DNA of 64,000 bases from Actinophytocola sp. (GTDB taxonomy: Bacteria > Actinomycetota > Actinomycetes > Mycobacteriales > Pseudonocardiaceae), in NCBI RefSeq assembly GCF_009379765.1, contig NZ_WHTD01000005.1, positions 34,898 to 98,897 of the forward strand, written 5' to 3'. Every line of letters starts with the position of its first letter. Within the stretch, counting starts at the first letter, position 1. Of the stretch, positions 17,947-27,500 are shown in pieces. Below the pieces are notes generated by a model. The model worked only from the letters and a program-made list of their open reading frames with translations, was not told the DNA's origin and did not search any database. The translations under genes and the position numbers were made by a program.

Positions 17947-20900
17947 ATGCCTGAGGAGCACTTTGTCCTGCCGGTTTTGTCGCGATCTCCGCCTGCGATG
18001 ACTCCCCTTTCCACCATCCGTCGCTTCGCTGAGGTCGCGGAGCGCTGCCCCGAGCGTCGGGCCGTTGCGGACGTCACGGTGAACGGCGGCCCCGGCCTGA
18101 CGTACGCGGACCTGGCGGCAGTCGCGGGTGGGCGGTCGAGGGCCATCGCGGCTTCGGGCGTGGCACCCGGCAGCCGGGTCGGGCTGGTGACCGAGCACGG
18201 CGCCGAGACGATCGCCGGCATCCTCGGTGTGCTGGGCGCGGGCTGCGCCTACGTGCCGCTCGACCCGACCTTCCCGGTGCGGCGACTGTCTTACCAGGTC
18301 GGTGCCGCGGATGTCACGGTCGTGCTGGCCAACCGGGTGCACGCCGAACTCGCGCACGAGCTGTGCGACACCGTGCTGATCGCCGACGAGCTGCCGCCCG
18401 CCGGGCTCGAACCCGTCGAGACCGGCCTCGACACCGTCGCGTACGTGCTCTTCACGTCCGGCTCGACCGGCCGGCCCAAGGCGGTCGCGCAGACCGACCG
18501 CAACCTCCAGCACGTGGTGGACAACCAGATCACGAGCCTGTCCGTCACCCCGGCCGACCGGCTGAGCCTGCTCGCCTCGTTCGGCTTCGACGCCGCGATC
18601 CCCGACCTCTACCCCGCGCTGCTGACCGGCGCGGCGGTCGTCCCGATCGACGTCGGCGCCCACGGGCTCGCGCACACCGCGGCCACGTTGGCCCGCCACG
18701 CGGTGACGATCTTCCACTCGACGCCGACGGTGTACCGGTACCTGCTCGACGCACTCGGCCCGGGCCGGTTGGACAGCGTCCGCACGGTGCTGCTCGGCGG
18801 CGAGCAGTCGACGTACGCCGACGTGCTCCGCGGTCGGGAGAAGTTCGGGCCGGACTGTGTGTTCGTCAACGGCTACGGCGCCACCGAGGTCACCTTCGCC
18901 GCGCAGTACCAGGTTCCGGCGTCCGAAGTGGACCCCGAGGCGGCCGGCCCGCTGCCGGTCGGCACCGCGCTGCCCGGCTACGAGCTGGTGCTGCTCGGCG
19001 GGACCAAGGAGATCGTGGTCCGCGGCCGGCACCTGGTCGGCGGCTACGCCGCCGAGGACACCGACGGGGACCGCGAGGCGTTCGGTGTCGACGCGGACGG
19101 CGTGCGCCAGTACCGCACCGGCGATCTCGGACAGTCCCTGCCGGACGGTCGGCTCGTCTGCCTCGGCCGGCTGGACCGCCAGGTGAACGTGCGCGGGTTC
19201 CGCGTCGAGCCGACCGAGGTGGAGGCCGCCCTGCTGTCCCGGCCCGGGGTCGCCGCCGCACGGGCGGTCGTGCGCGACGAGGACCTCCTGGGCTACGTCG
19301 TGGGCGCGGGCCTCGACGGGCGGGAGCTTCGCGCCGCGGTCGCCGGCTCGCTGCCCGGCTACGCCGTGCCCCGCGCGGTCGTCGTGCTCGACGAGCTCCC
19401 GCTGACCGTCACCGGCAAGCTGGACGAGCTGGCGCTGCCCGACCCGCCCCGCCCGGCCGCCACCGGCCACCAGCTCGGCCCGGCCGAGCAGCGGGTGCAC
19501 GACATCTGGTGCGCGGTGCTGCGGACCGACCGGGTCGCGCCGACCGACAACTTCTTCGACGTCGGCGGCCACTCGCTGCTGCTCGGCCAGGTCCAGCAGC
19601 GCCTCGCCGCCGAGCTCGGCACCGACGTCGCGCTCATGACGCTCTTCGAGCACCCGACCGTCGCCGCGCAGGCCCGGCTCCTCGGCGGCACCGGCATACC
19701 CGAGCGCCGTCCGCGGCTCGTGCCGGGCGCGACCACCCAGCAGCCGGAGACCGAGTACACCGGCGACGAGATCGCGGTCGTCGGCATGGCGGGCCGGTTC
19801 CCTGGCGCGGCCGACGTCGACGCGTTCTGGTGGAACCTCTGCGCGGGCGTCGACGCGATCCACGACTACTCCGACGGCGAGCTCGCCTCGCTCGGCATCG
19901 GGCCGGCCTTGCGCGGCGACCCCCGGCACGTGCGGGCCGGCGGCAGGCTCGACGGTATCGCCGACTTCGACGCCGGGTTCTTCTCCTTCGGCGCCGACGA
20001 GGCCGCCCGCACCGACCCGCAGCACCGGCTGTTCCTGGAGACCGCCTGGGAGGCCATGGAGAACGCCGGCCGCGATCCGGCCGACGAGGAGACCTCGGTC
20101 GGGGTGTTCGCGGCGACCTCGGCGAACCGGTACTTCCTGTTCCACCTGTTCGGCAACCCGGCGGTGAGCGACGCGGACCCGGACGACTGGGAGGCCCAGC
20201 TGCTGGGCCGCCAGTTCGCCGACCACCTGCCCGGCCAGGTCGCCTACCGGCTGGGGCTGACCGGCCCGGCGCTCGCCGTGCAGACCGCCTGCTCCAGCTC
20301 GCTCGCCGCGGTGGCGCTGGCCGCGCAGAGCCTCGCCGACCACCGGTGCGACATCGCGCTCGCCGGCGGGGTCAGCGTGACCTGGCCGCGGTACCGGCAC
20401 GTGCCGGGCGGGATGGCCTCGGCCGACGGGCGGTGCCGCGCGTTCGACGAGGCCGCGAGCGGCTCCGGGTTCAGCTCGGGCGTCGGGGTGGTGGCACTGC
20501 GCAGGCTCGCCGACGCGATCGAGGACCGCGACCACATCTACGCCGTGCTGCCCGGGTGGGGCATGACCAACGACGGCGCCGACCGTGCCGGGTTCGCCGT
20601 GCCGGGACCGGGCGGGCAGGCCGCCGCCGTCGCCGAGGCCCTGGCCGTCGCGGACATCCCGCCGGCCGAGGTCCGGTTCGTCGAGGCACACGGCAGCGGC
20701 ACGCCGCTCGGCGACGCCATCGAGGTGGCCGCGCTCAACGAGGTCTTCGAGGGCACGGCCCCGCCGGAGTCCTGCGCACTCGGCTCGGTCAAGACCAACA
20801 TCGGGCACCTGGACGCGGCCGCAGGCATCGCCGGGCTGATCAAGACCGTGCTGGCCGTGCGGGACGGGATCATCCCGCCCAACCTGCACTTCAGCCGCGC

Positions 20901-21525
20901 GCACCCGGAGATCGACCTCGGCGCCGGCCCGTTCTACGTGCCCACCAAGGTGCGCGACTGGCCGGACGCCGACCGCAGGGTGGCCGGGGTCAGCTCGTTC
21001 GGCATGGGTGGCACGAACGTGCACGTCCTGGTCGCCTCGGCGCCCGCGGCAGGCACCGCGCCTGCGGCAGGCACCGCGCCCGCGGCAGGCACCGTGCCTG
21101 CGGAAGACACCGTGCGCGCGCCCGACCCGGCCGAGGACGACGGCACCGAGCACGTCCTGCCGGTGTCCGCGCGCGACGCGCATGCCTTGCGGGAGGCGGT
21201 GTCCCGGCTACGCGGCCACCTCGCAACGCACCGGCCGGCGCTGGCCGATGTCGCGCACACGCTCACCGCCGGGCGCCGGCCGTTCGCCTGCCGGGCCGCG
21301 GTCGTGGCGTGCACCGTGGACGACGCCGTGCGTGCCCTGGACTCGCTCGTCCCGGGGGAGGTCGCCGGCGCGGGAGCCCTGCGCGCGACCGCCCGGCGCT
21401 GGGTGGACGGCGCCGCCGAGCTTCCCACCGACACAGCAGGCGGCCGGCGGATCCCGCTGCCGACCTACCCGTTCCAGCGCACCAGGTTCTGGATCGAGGC
21501 CCACGACCGAGGAGGTCAGCGGTGA
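17947..21525 (+). CDS. Hybrid NRPS/PKS protein, A-T-KS with the AT domain excised
   Basis: 1,192 residues from ATG 17947 (ATG 17998 is also possible). The adenylation domain is about 20-500 (FTSGSTGRPKAV; A10 LPLTVTGKLDEL keeps the catalytic Lys). The carrier domain has DNFFDVGGHSLL near 540. The ketosynthase is about 605-1030 with Cys782 in TACSSS, His915 in EAHGSGT and His954 in NIGH, so it looks active. Then come the KS-AT linker (LPVSARDAHALREAVSRL) and, directly, the post-AT tail (IPLPTYPFQRTRFWI), with no acyltransferase and no ACP between. By eye the A-domain specificity residues read D-A-P-H-L-G-G-F-A; Asp235 implies an amino acid, identity unknown. The KS should join this aminoacyl unit to a malonyl unit on another protein. 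First gene of the cluster. Confidence 0.88.
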   Translation: MPEEHFVLPVLSRSPPAMTPLSTIRRFAEVAERCPERRAVADVTVNGGPGLTYADLAAVAGGRSRAIAASGVAPGSRVGLVTEHGAETIAGILGVLGAGCAYVPLDPTFPVRRLSYQVGAADVTVVLANRVHAELAHELCDTVLIADELPPAGLEPVETGLDTVAYVLFTSGSTGRPKAVAQTDRNLQHVVDNQITSLSVTPADRLSLLASFGFDAAIPDLYPALLTGAAVVPIDVGAHGLAHTAATLARHAVTIFHSTPTVYRYLLDALGPGRLDSVRTVLLGGEQSTYADVLRGREKFGPDCVFVNGYGATEVTFAAQYQVPASEVDPEAAGPLPVGTALPGYELVLLGGTKEIVVRGRHLVGGYAAEDTDGDREAFGVDADGVRQYRTGDLGQSLPDGRLVCLGRLDRQVNVRGFRVEPTEVEAALLSRPGVAAARAVVRDEDLLGYVVGAGLDGRELRAAVAGSLPGYAVPRAVVVLDELPLTVTGKLDELALPDPPRPAATGHQLGPAEQRVHDIWCAVLRTDRVAPTDNFFDVGGHSLLLGQVQQRLAAELGTDVALMTLFEHPTVAAQARLLGGTGIPERRPRLVPGATTQQPETEYTGDEIAVVGMAGRFPGAADVDAFWWNLCAGVDAIHDYSDGELASLGIGPALRGDPRHVRAGGRLDGIADFDAGFFSFGADEAARTDPQHRLFLETAWEAMENAGRDPADEETSVGVFAATSANRYFLFHLFGNPAVSDADPDDWEAQLLGRQFADHLPGQVAYRLGLTGPALAVQTACSSSLAAVALAAQSLADHRCDIALAGGVSVTWPRYRHVPGGMASADGRCRAFDEAASGSGFSSGVGVVALRRLADAIEDRDHIYAVLPGWGMTNDGADRAGFAVPGPGGQAAAVAEALAVADIPPAEVRFVEAHGSGTPLGDAIEVAALNEVFEGTAPPESCALGSVKTNIGHLDAAAGIAGLIKTVLAVRDGIIPPNLHFSRAHPEIDLGAGPFYVPTKVRDWPDADRRVAGVSSFGMGGTNVHVLVASAPAAGTAPAAGTAPAAGTVPAEDTVRAPDPAEDDGTEHVLPVSARDAHALREAVSRLRGHLATHRPALADVAHTLTAGRRPFACRAAVVACTVDDAVRALDSLVPGEVAGAGALRATARRWVDGAAELPTDTAGGRRIPLPTYPFQRTRFWIEAHDRGGQR

Positions 21526-22277
21526 ACTGGTTCGTGTGCCCGCGGCCGCGGCCCGACGCGGCGGCGCAGCTGTTCTGTCTGCCGTACGCGGGAGCCGGGG
21601 CGAGCGCGTTCCACCGCTGGCTGACCACGATCGGCCCGGACCTCGAGGTCGCGGCCGTGCAGCTGCCCGGCCGGGAGAACCGGATCATCGAGGATCCCGA
21701 CTTCGACATCGCCGACCTGGCCGAGGCGATCGCCGAGCGTGCCGACCGGCCCTACGCGCTCTACGGCCACTCGCTCGGCGGCCGGTACGCGTTCGAGGTG
21801 GTGCGCCACCTGCACCACGCCGGCGGCACGCTGCCGGTCACGCTCTACGTCGGCGCCTGCCGCGCGCCGCACATCCGTGCCGCCGGCCCGTTCGACGGGC
21901 TGTCGCGGCTGGCCGACGAGGAGCTGCTGCGGCGGGTCGTCGAGGGTGGTGGCCTGTCCGACGCGGTGCTCGCCGAGCCGGAGCTGGTGGAGCTGCTGCT
22001 CCCGGTGCTGCGTGCGGACTTCCAGAAGCTCGACGACTACGTGTTCGTGGCGCGGGAGCCCGTGCCGGTGCCGATCGTCGCGTTCGCCGGCCGGGACGAC
22101 AAGGCCGTGCCACTCGCCGACATCCGGGCCTGGGATCGGCACGCGGGCGCCGGGCTGACCGTGCACGAGGTCGACGGCGACCACTTCTTCCTGCACCGGG
22201 ACGGCACCGCGGTGCTCGAGCTGCTGCCGAAGGACCTGCTCGACGCGGCGAAGAGAGTCACCACCCATGACCGCTGA
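21522..22277 (+). CDS. Type II thioesterase
   Basis: 251 residues, an alpha/beta hydrolase of the editing-thioesterase family. It shows FCLPYAGAGASAFHRW near the N-terminus, the nucleophile Ser84 in ALYGHSLGGRYAFEV, an acid in FAGRDDKAV and the catalytic His in VDGDHFFLH. Such enzymes remove misprimed acyl or aminoacyl groups from carrier domains. The GTG start overlaps the previous stop (GTGA) behind GGAGG, so translation is coupled. The next gene starts inside its last codons. Confidence 0.92.
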   Translation: MNWFVCPRPRPDAAAQLFCLPYAGAGASAFHRWLTTIGPDLEVAAVQLPGRENRIIEDPDFDIADLAEAIAERADRPYALYGHSLGGRYAFEVVRHLHHAGGTLPVTLYVGACRAPHIRAAGPFDGLSRLADEELLRRVVEGGGLSDAVLAEPELVELLLPVLRADFQKLDDYVFVAREPVPVPIVAFAGRDDKAVPLADIRAWDRHAGAGLTVHEVDGDHFFLHRDGTAVLELLPKDLLDAAKRVTTHDR

Positions 22278-24597
22278 CCATCGGCTGCCGCTGGGTGACA
22301 CCGGCTGGTCGGTGTGGCGCGAGGCCCTGCTCCGATCCGCGGGCTTCCCCGCGAACGGACTGACCACGCTCTCCACCCCGGCGGCCGCCGCGAGTGCCGA
22401 CGCGTCGCTGCGCGGCGAGCCGAACGACTTCGACGCCGCCTTCGACGCCGCGCTCGCCGTCAACGCCGCGCGGCTGTTGGAGATCGCGGCCGACCCGCTG
22501 GTCCGCGAGGCGGTCACCTGGCAGAACACCAACGCACTGTACGCACTGTCCGGCCTGGTCGGCGGCGGCCCGGAGGCGCCGCGCAACCAGCGGCGGCGGG
22601 AGCGGGAGACGGCGGTCGTCAAGTACTGGCAGCGGTACTGCGGCAAGAACGAGACGGTCGGCTTCTTCGGCCCGACCTGCTGGGTGCGCATCGACCCCGA
22701 GCTGGACCGCCCGGCCGTCACGACCGTGGGGCCCACGCTGACCCGGCGCCGCTGGGTCACCTTCGAGGCGTGGGCGTTGCGGGCCTACGCCGACGCGATC
22801 AGCGCCGACCTCGCGGTGCGCCGCTGGTGGCCGCCGATGCTGTGCCCGCAGCTGACCCTCGACGGCCGGCAGGTGCACCGGCCGGGTCGCGCGCCGCTGA
22901 CGCTGTCGGCGGCCGAGGCGACGCTGCTCGCCGCGTGCGACGGCAAGCAGCCGGCCGAGGCGGTGGTCAGCGACCCGGCGACCGGCCTGCGCCGTGCGGC
23001 CGACGGCTACACGATGCTGGCTCACCTCGCCGAGCATGAGCTGATCACCTGGGACGCCGCGCTGCCCAACACGCCGGCCGCGGAAGCCGTGCTGCGCCAG
23101 CGGATAGCGGCGATCGGCGACGACGCGTCGAGGGCCGCGGCGATCGGGGGGCTCGACCGGCTGGGTGCGGCCAGAGACGCGGTGGCCGCCGCGGCCGGCG
23201 ACCCCGACGCCCTGCGCACTGCTTTGTCCACATTGGACTCGGTGTTCACGGAGCTGACCGGCGAGTCGCCGCGCCGGCGCGCCGGTGAGACCTACGCCGG
23301 CCGCACGCTGTGCTACGAGGACACCGCGAGGGACCTGGACGTGACGTTCGGCGCTCCGCTGCTCGCCGAGCTGGCCGCGCCGCTCGACCTGCTGCTGCGT
23401 GCCGCCCGGTGGCTCGCCGGCACGCTCGAGGTGGCCTACGCGAACGCGTTGCGCGCGCTGTACGACGAGCTGCGCGCGGACCCGGGGCAGGTGCGCCTGT
23501 CGGACCTGTGGTTCCTCGCGCAGGGCCTGTTCTGGGGCACGACCGGCGACCGGCCGGTGGACACGGTGGCCGGCGAGTTCGCCCGCCGCTGGGCGGAGCT
23601 GTTCGACCTCGCCAACGCCGACGGTCCGATCGTGCGGTCCGCGCGGGAGCTCCGCGCCCGCGTGGACGAGGCGTTCCCGCGGCTGCGGCCGTCCTGGTCG
23701 GCGGCCCGGCTGCACAGCCCGGACCTGCAGATCAGCGCGACCGGGCCGGACGCGCTGGAGCGCGGCGAGTACCGCATCGTGCTCGGCGAGATGCACGCCG
23801 CGTGGGCGTCGTTCGACTGCGAGGTCTTCACCTCCGCGCACCCCGACCCGCAGCGGCTGCGGGCCGCGCTCGCCGAGGATCTCGGTCAGCGCCGGGTCCA
23901 GCCGCTCTACCCGCTGGACTGGCCGCGGCGCACCAGCCGGGTGTCGGAGAGCCTGGCCGGCCCGACCGACGTTCAGCTCGGTTTCGCCACCGAGCCGGGT
24001 GCCGAGCCGGACCGGCTGGTCCCGACGACCGCGCTCCTAGTGTCCGAAGAGGACGGTCAGCTGGTCGCGGCGGACCCGGACGGCCGGCGCTGGCCGCTGA
24101 TCGAGGTGTTCTCCCAGCTGATCGCCATGCACGCGGTGGACGCGTTCAAGCTGACCTCGCCGACCGCGCACGCGCCGCGGATCACCGTCGACCGGATGGT
24201 CGTGAACAGGGAGACCTGGCGGACCACGGCCGGCGAGACCGAGCTGGCCGAGGTCACCGGCGAACGGGAGCGGTTCCTCGCGGTGCGCCGCTGGCGGCTC
24301 GCGCTCGGCCTGCCGGACCAGCTGTTCGTCAAGATCAGCACCGAGACCAAGCCGTGCTACATGGACCTGACCAGCCCGCAGTACGCGGCGCTGCTGTGCA
24401 ACATGATCCGCGCCGCGGTCAGGACCGGCGGCGACGGCGTGTCGGTGGTGGCGAGCGAGCTGCTGCCGGGGCCGGACCAGGCGTGGGTGCCCGACGCCGC
24501 CGGTCGCCGCTACGTGAGCGAACTGCGCCTGCACATCGTCGACGACAGTTTCGGCTCCACCGAGGCCACCTACCAACCAAGGGGAGCTCGCGGATGA
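22267..24597 (+). CDS. Stand-alone lantibiotic dehydratase (LanB) N-domain protein in an NRPS/PKS operon
   Basis: 776 residues. The sequence fits the LanB glutamylation domain, including YCGKNETVGFFGP at about 124-136 and long helical stretches with VKISTETKPCYMDLTSP near the C-terminus. The roughly 250-300 residue elimination (SpaB_C) domain of full LanB enzymes is missing. LanB glutamylation domains and PEARL relatives use aminoacyl-tRNA to esterify or extend a peptide. No lanthipeptide precursor, cyclase or SpaB_C partner is in the cluster. It overlaps the thioesterase gene by 11 bases and the NRPS gene by 4, so it belongs to the operon. Its role here is inferred to be tRNA-dependent modification of a carrier-bound or released intermediate. 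Confidence 0.85.
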   Translation: MTADHRLPLGDTGWSVWREALLRSAGFPANGLTTLSTPAAAASADASLRGEPNDFDAAFDAALAVNAARLLEIAADPLVREAVTWQNTNALYALSGLVGGGPEAPRNQRRRERETAVVKYWQRYCGKNETVGFFGPTCWVRIDPELDRPAVTTVGPTLTRRRWVTFEAWALRAYADAISADLAVRRWWPPMLCPQLTLDGRQVHRPGRAPLTLSAAEATLLAACDGKQPAEAVVSDPATGLRRAADGYTMLAHLAEHELITWDAALPNTPAAEAVLRQRIAAIGDDASRAAAIGGLDRLGAARDAVAAAAGDPDALRTALSTLDSVFTELTGESPRRRAGETYAGRTLCYEDTARDLDVTFGAPLLAELAAPLDLLLRAARWLAGTLEVAYANALRALYDELRADPGQVRLSDLWFLAQGLFWGTTGDRPVDTVAGEFARRWAELFDLANADGPIVRSARELRARVDEAFPRLRPSWSAARLHSPDLQISATGPDALERGEYRIVLGEMHAAWASFDCEVFTSAHPDPQRLRAALAEDLGQRRVQPLYPLDWPRRTSRVSESLAGPTDVQLGFATEPGAEPDRLVPTTALLVSEEDGQLVAADPDGRRWPLIEVFSQLIAMHAVDAFKLTSPTAHAPRITVDRMVVNRETWRTTAGETELAEVTGERERFLAVRRWRLALGLPDQLFVKISTETKPCYMDLTSPQYAALLCNMIRAAVRTGGDGVSVVASELLPGPDQAWVPDAAGRRYVSELRLHIVDDSFGSTEATYQPRGARG

Positions 24598-27500
24598 CCA
24601 GCGCCGCCTCGACCGTCGCAGACCTGATCCTCGCCCAGGCCGGCAGAACACCGGACGCCGTGGCCGTGCGGCAGTGGGAGGACCGGCTCACCTACCGCGA
24701 GCTGGTCGAGCGGGCCGCCGGGGTGGCGAACGCGCTGCGCGAGCTGGGGGTCGCGCCGGAGGCCCGGGTCGGCATCTGCACCACCCGCGACCCGGCCTAC
24801 GTCGCGACCGTGCTCGGTGTGCTGCTCTCCGGCGGCTGCTACGTGCCGCTCGACCCGGGCGGCCCGCGGCAGCGGCTGCTGGAGATCGCCGAGGACGCCG
24901 GCGTGTCCATCGTGGTCGGCGACTCGGCCGCGGCCGAGTTCGGCGGCGTGCCCGGCATCCGCACGCTCGAGCCGCCGCCACCCGCGCGCCCCCGGCCGTG
25001 CCCCGCGACCGTGCACAACACCGCGCACGTGCTCTACACCTCCGGCTCGACCGGCCGGCCCAAGGGCGTGCTGACCACCCACCGCAACATCGTGTCCTTC
25101 GTGGACGGCTGGCACCGGCTGTTCCCGATCGACCCGAGCACCCGGGTGCTCGGCGTCTCCTCGCTCGGCTTCGACGCCTCCACGATCGACCTGTTCGTGC
25201 CGCTGACCGTGGGCGCCTCGGTGCAGCTGGTGTCCGCCGCCGACCGGGCCGACCCGGAGCGGCTGCGCCGGTTCGTCGTCGAGCACGAGGTGGACTACGG
25301 CGTCATCACGCCGACGATGCTGGCCATGCTGGACCCGGCGGACGTGCCGGGCTGGACGGTCATCCAGTGCGGTGGCGAGGCGGTCCCCGCCGAGCTCGCG
25401 GCCCGCTGGGCGCCGGGCAGGCGGTTCACCGACGCCTACGGCCCCACCGAGTCGACCGTGCTGGTCCTCACCGAGGACATCACCTACGCGCCAGAGGACC
25501 CGCTGCCGATCGGCAAGGCCACTCCCGGCCACCGCGCGCACGTGATGGACGAGCTGCTCCGTCCCGTGCCGCGGGGCGAGGTGGGCGAGCTGCTGATCGG
25601 CGGCCCCGGCCTCGCGAACGGCTACCTGAACCGGCCGGCCCTCACCGCGGACCGGTTCGTGCCCGACCCGTTCGCCGAGCGTCCCGGCGAGCGGCTCTAC
25701 CGCACCGGCGACCAGGTCTACGAGGACGAGCAGGGCCGGATCGTCTACCTGGGCCGCGGCGACCGGCAGGTGAAGATCCGCGGCCAGCGCATCGAGCTGG
25801 GCGAGGTCGAGGCCGTGCTGGGCGAGCACCCGGACGTGCGGCAGGCCGCCGTCGAGGCGGTGGACGGCGCGGACGGCTCCGCGGGCGGCAAGCGGCTCGT
25901 CGCGTTCCTCACGCCGGCGACCGCGCCCGACGACGAGGCGCTGCGCGAGTACACGAAGGACCGGCTGACCGGCGCGATGCGGCCGACTCTGGTGATGCGC
26001 CTCGCCGAGCTGACCTTCAACCCGGTGTCCGGCAAGCTCGACCGGCCCACCCTGCGCGCACTCGCCGAGCGGGCGCTGGCCGAGCTCGCGGAGTCCGCGG
26101 CGGAGTTCGCCGGCACGCCCACCGAGCAGGCGGTCGCCAGGGTGTGGCGGCGGGTGCTCGGCCAGGCACCGACGCGGGAGACCGACTTCTTCACCGGCGG
26201 CGGCAACTCGATCGCCGCGATGCGCCTGGTCGCCGGGCTTCGGGTGGAGCTGGGCCGGCAGGTGGCCATCGAGGACCTGTTCCTCGCGCCGACCGTGGCC
26301 GGGCTGGCCGAGCTGGTCGCGAAGGCGGACCCGCTGCCCGGCAACCCGCTGACCACCGGCAACCAGCCGACGCTCGCACCACCGCAGCGCAGGCTCTGGC
26401 TCACCGACCAGCTCGCGCCCGAGGACGCGCCGTACAACATCGCGCTGGCCAACCGGCTGCGTGGTGAGCTGGACCTGCCGGCGCTGCGGGCCGCGCTGCG
26501 GGCCGTGGCCGACCGGCACGACGTGCTGCGCTGGCGGATTCGGCAGACCGCGGGCGTGCCGTACGCGGACTGCGCGCCGCCGGCCGACGTGCCGGTCGAG
26601 ATCGTCGACCTGACCGCGACCGCCGACCGGGAGAGCGTGCTCGGAAGGCTCCTCGCGACCGGCGCGCGGCATGTGTTCGACCTGGCCACCGGCCCGGCCT
26701 GGCTGGTGACGCTCTACCGGCTGGCACCCGACGAGCACGTCCTGGCGGTCACCCTGCACCACGCGGTGTTCGACGGCTGGTCGCAGGCGGTGCTCTACGA
26801 CGATCTCGGTGCGGCGTACGCGCGGGCCCGCGAGGGGGGCTCGCCGGCGCTGCCACCGCTGTCCGCGTCCTATGCGGACTACGCGGTGTGGCGCGCGGAC
26901 CGGGACCGGCGGCACGGCGAGGCCGACCTCGCCTGGTGGACCACGCATCTGGCCGGCGTGCCGACCGTGGTCGACCTGCCCCGGGACCGGCCGCGCGCGG
27001 CCGTGCAGACCTACACCGGCGCCGAGGCGAGCGTGCCGCTTCCGTCCCATGTGGACACCGCGGTGCGGGAGCTGGCCGCGAAGCTCGGCTCGACCCCGGC
27101 GAGCGTCCTGCTCGGCGGGTTCGGCGAGCTGCTGGCACGCCTCACCGGCGCGACCGACCACGTGCTCGGCGCGGTCGTCGCCGACCGCGGGCTCGCCGCG
27201 TTCGACGACGTGCTCGGCTTCTTCATCGACACCGTCCCGGTCCGGCTGCGGGCCGGCGCGCCGACGTTCGCCGACACGGTGCGGGCGGGCGCGGACGATC
27301 TGCGGGAGGCGACCGCACACCCTGGCGCGCCGCTGGAGAAGATCGTCGACGCGCTCGGCGTCGGCCGGGACACCTCCCGCGCGCCGCTGGTGCAGGTGCT
27401 GTTCAACGTCCTGAACTTCACCGAGCCACGGCTGCGGCTGGCGGGCCTGGCCGGCGAGCCGATCGAGGTGCCCAAGCCGGGCTCGCCGTTCGACATCACG

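Noticed and set aside
18363..22277. A 1,304-codon plus-strand frame covering most of the first cluster gene
   Set aside because: Only its last 251 codons (type II thioesterase) are coding; the earlier part is an out-of-frame reading of the A-T-KS protein.
22267..24597. A lanthipeptide cluster
   Set aside because: LanB alone is present; there is no precursor peptide, LanC cyclase or elimination domain, and the gene is locked in an NRPS/PKS operon.
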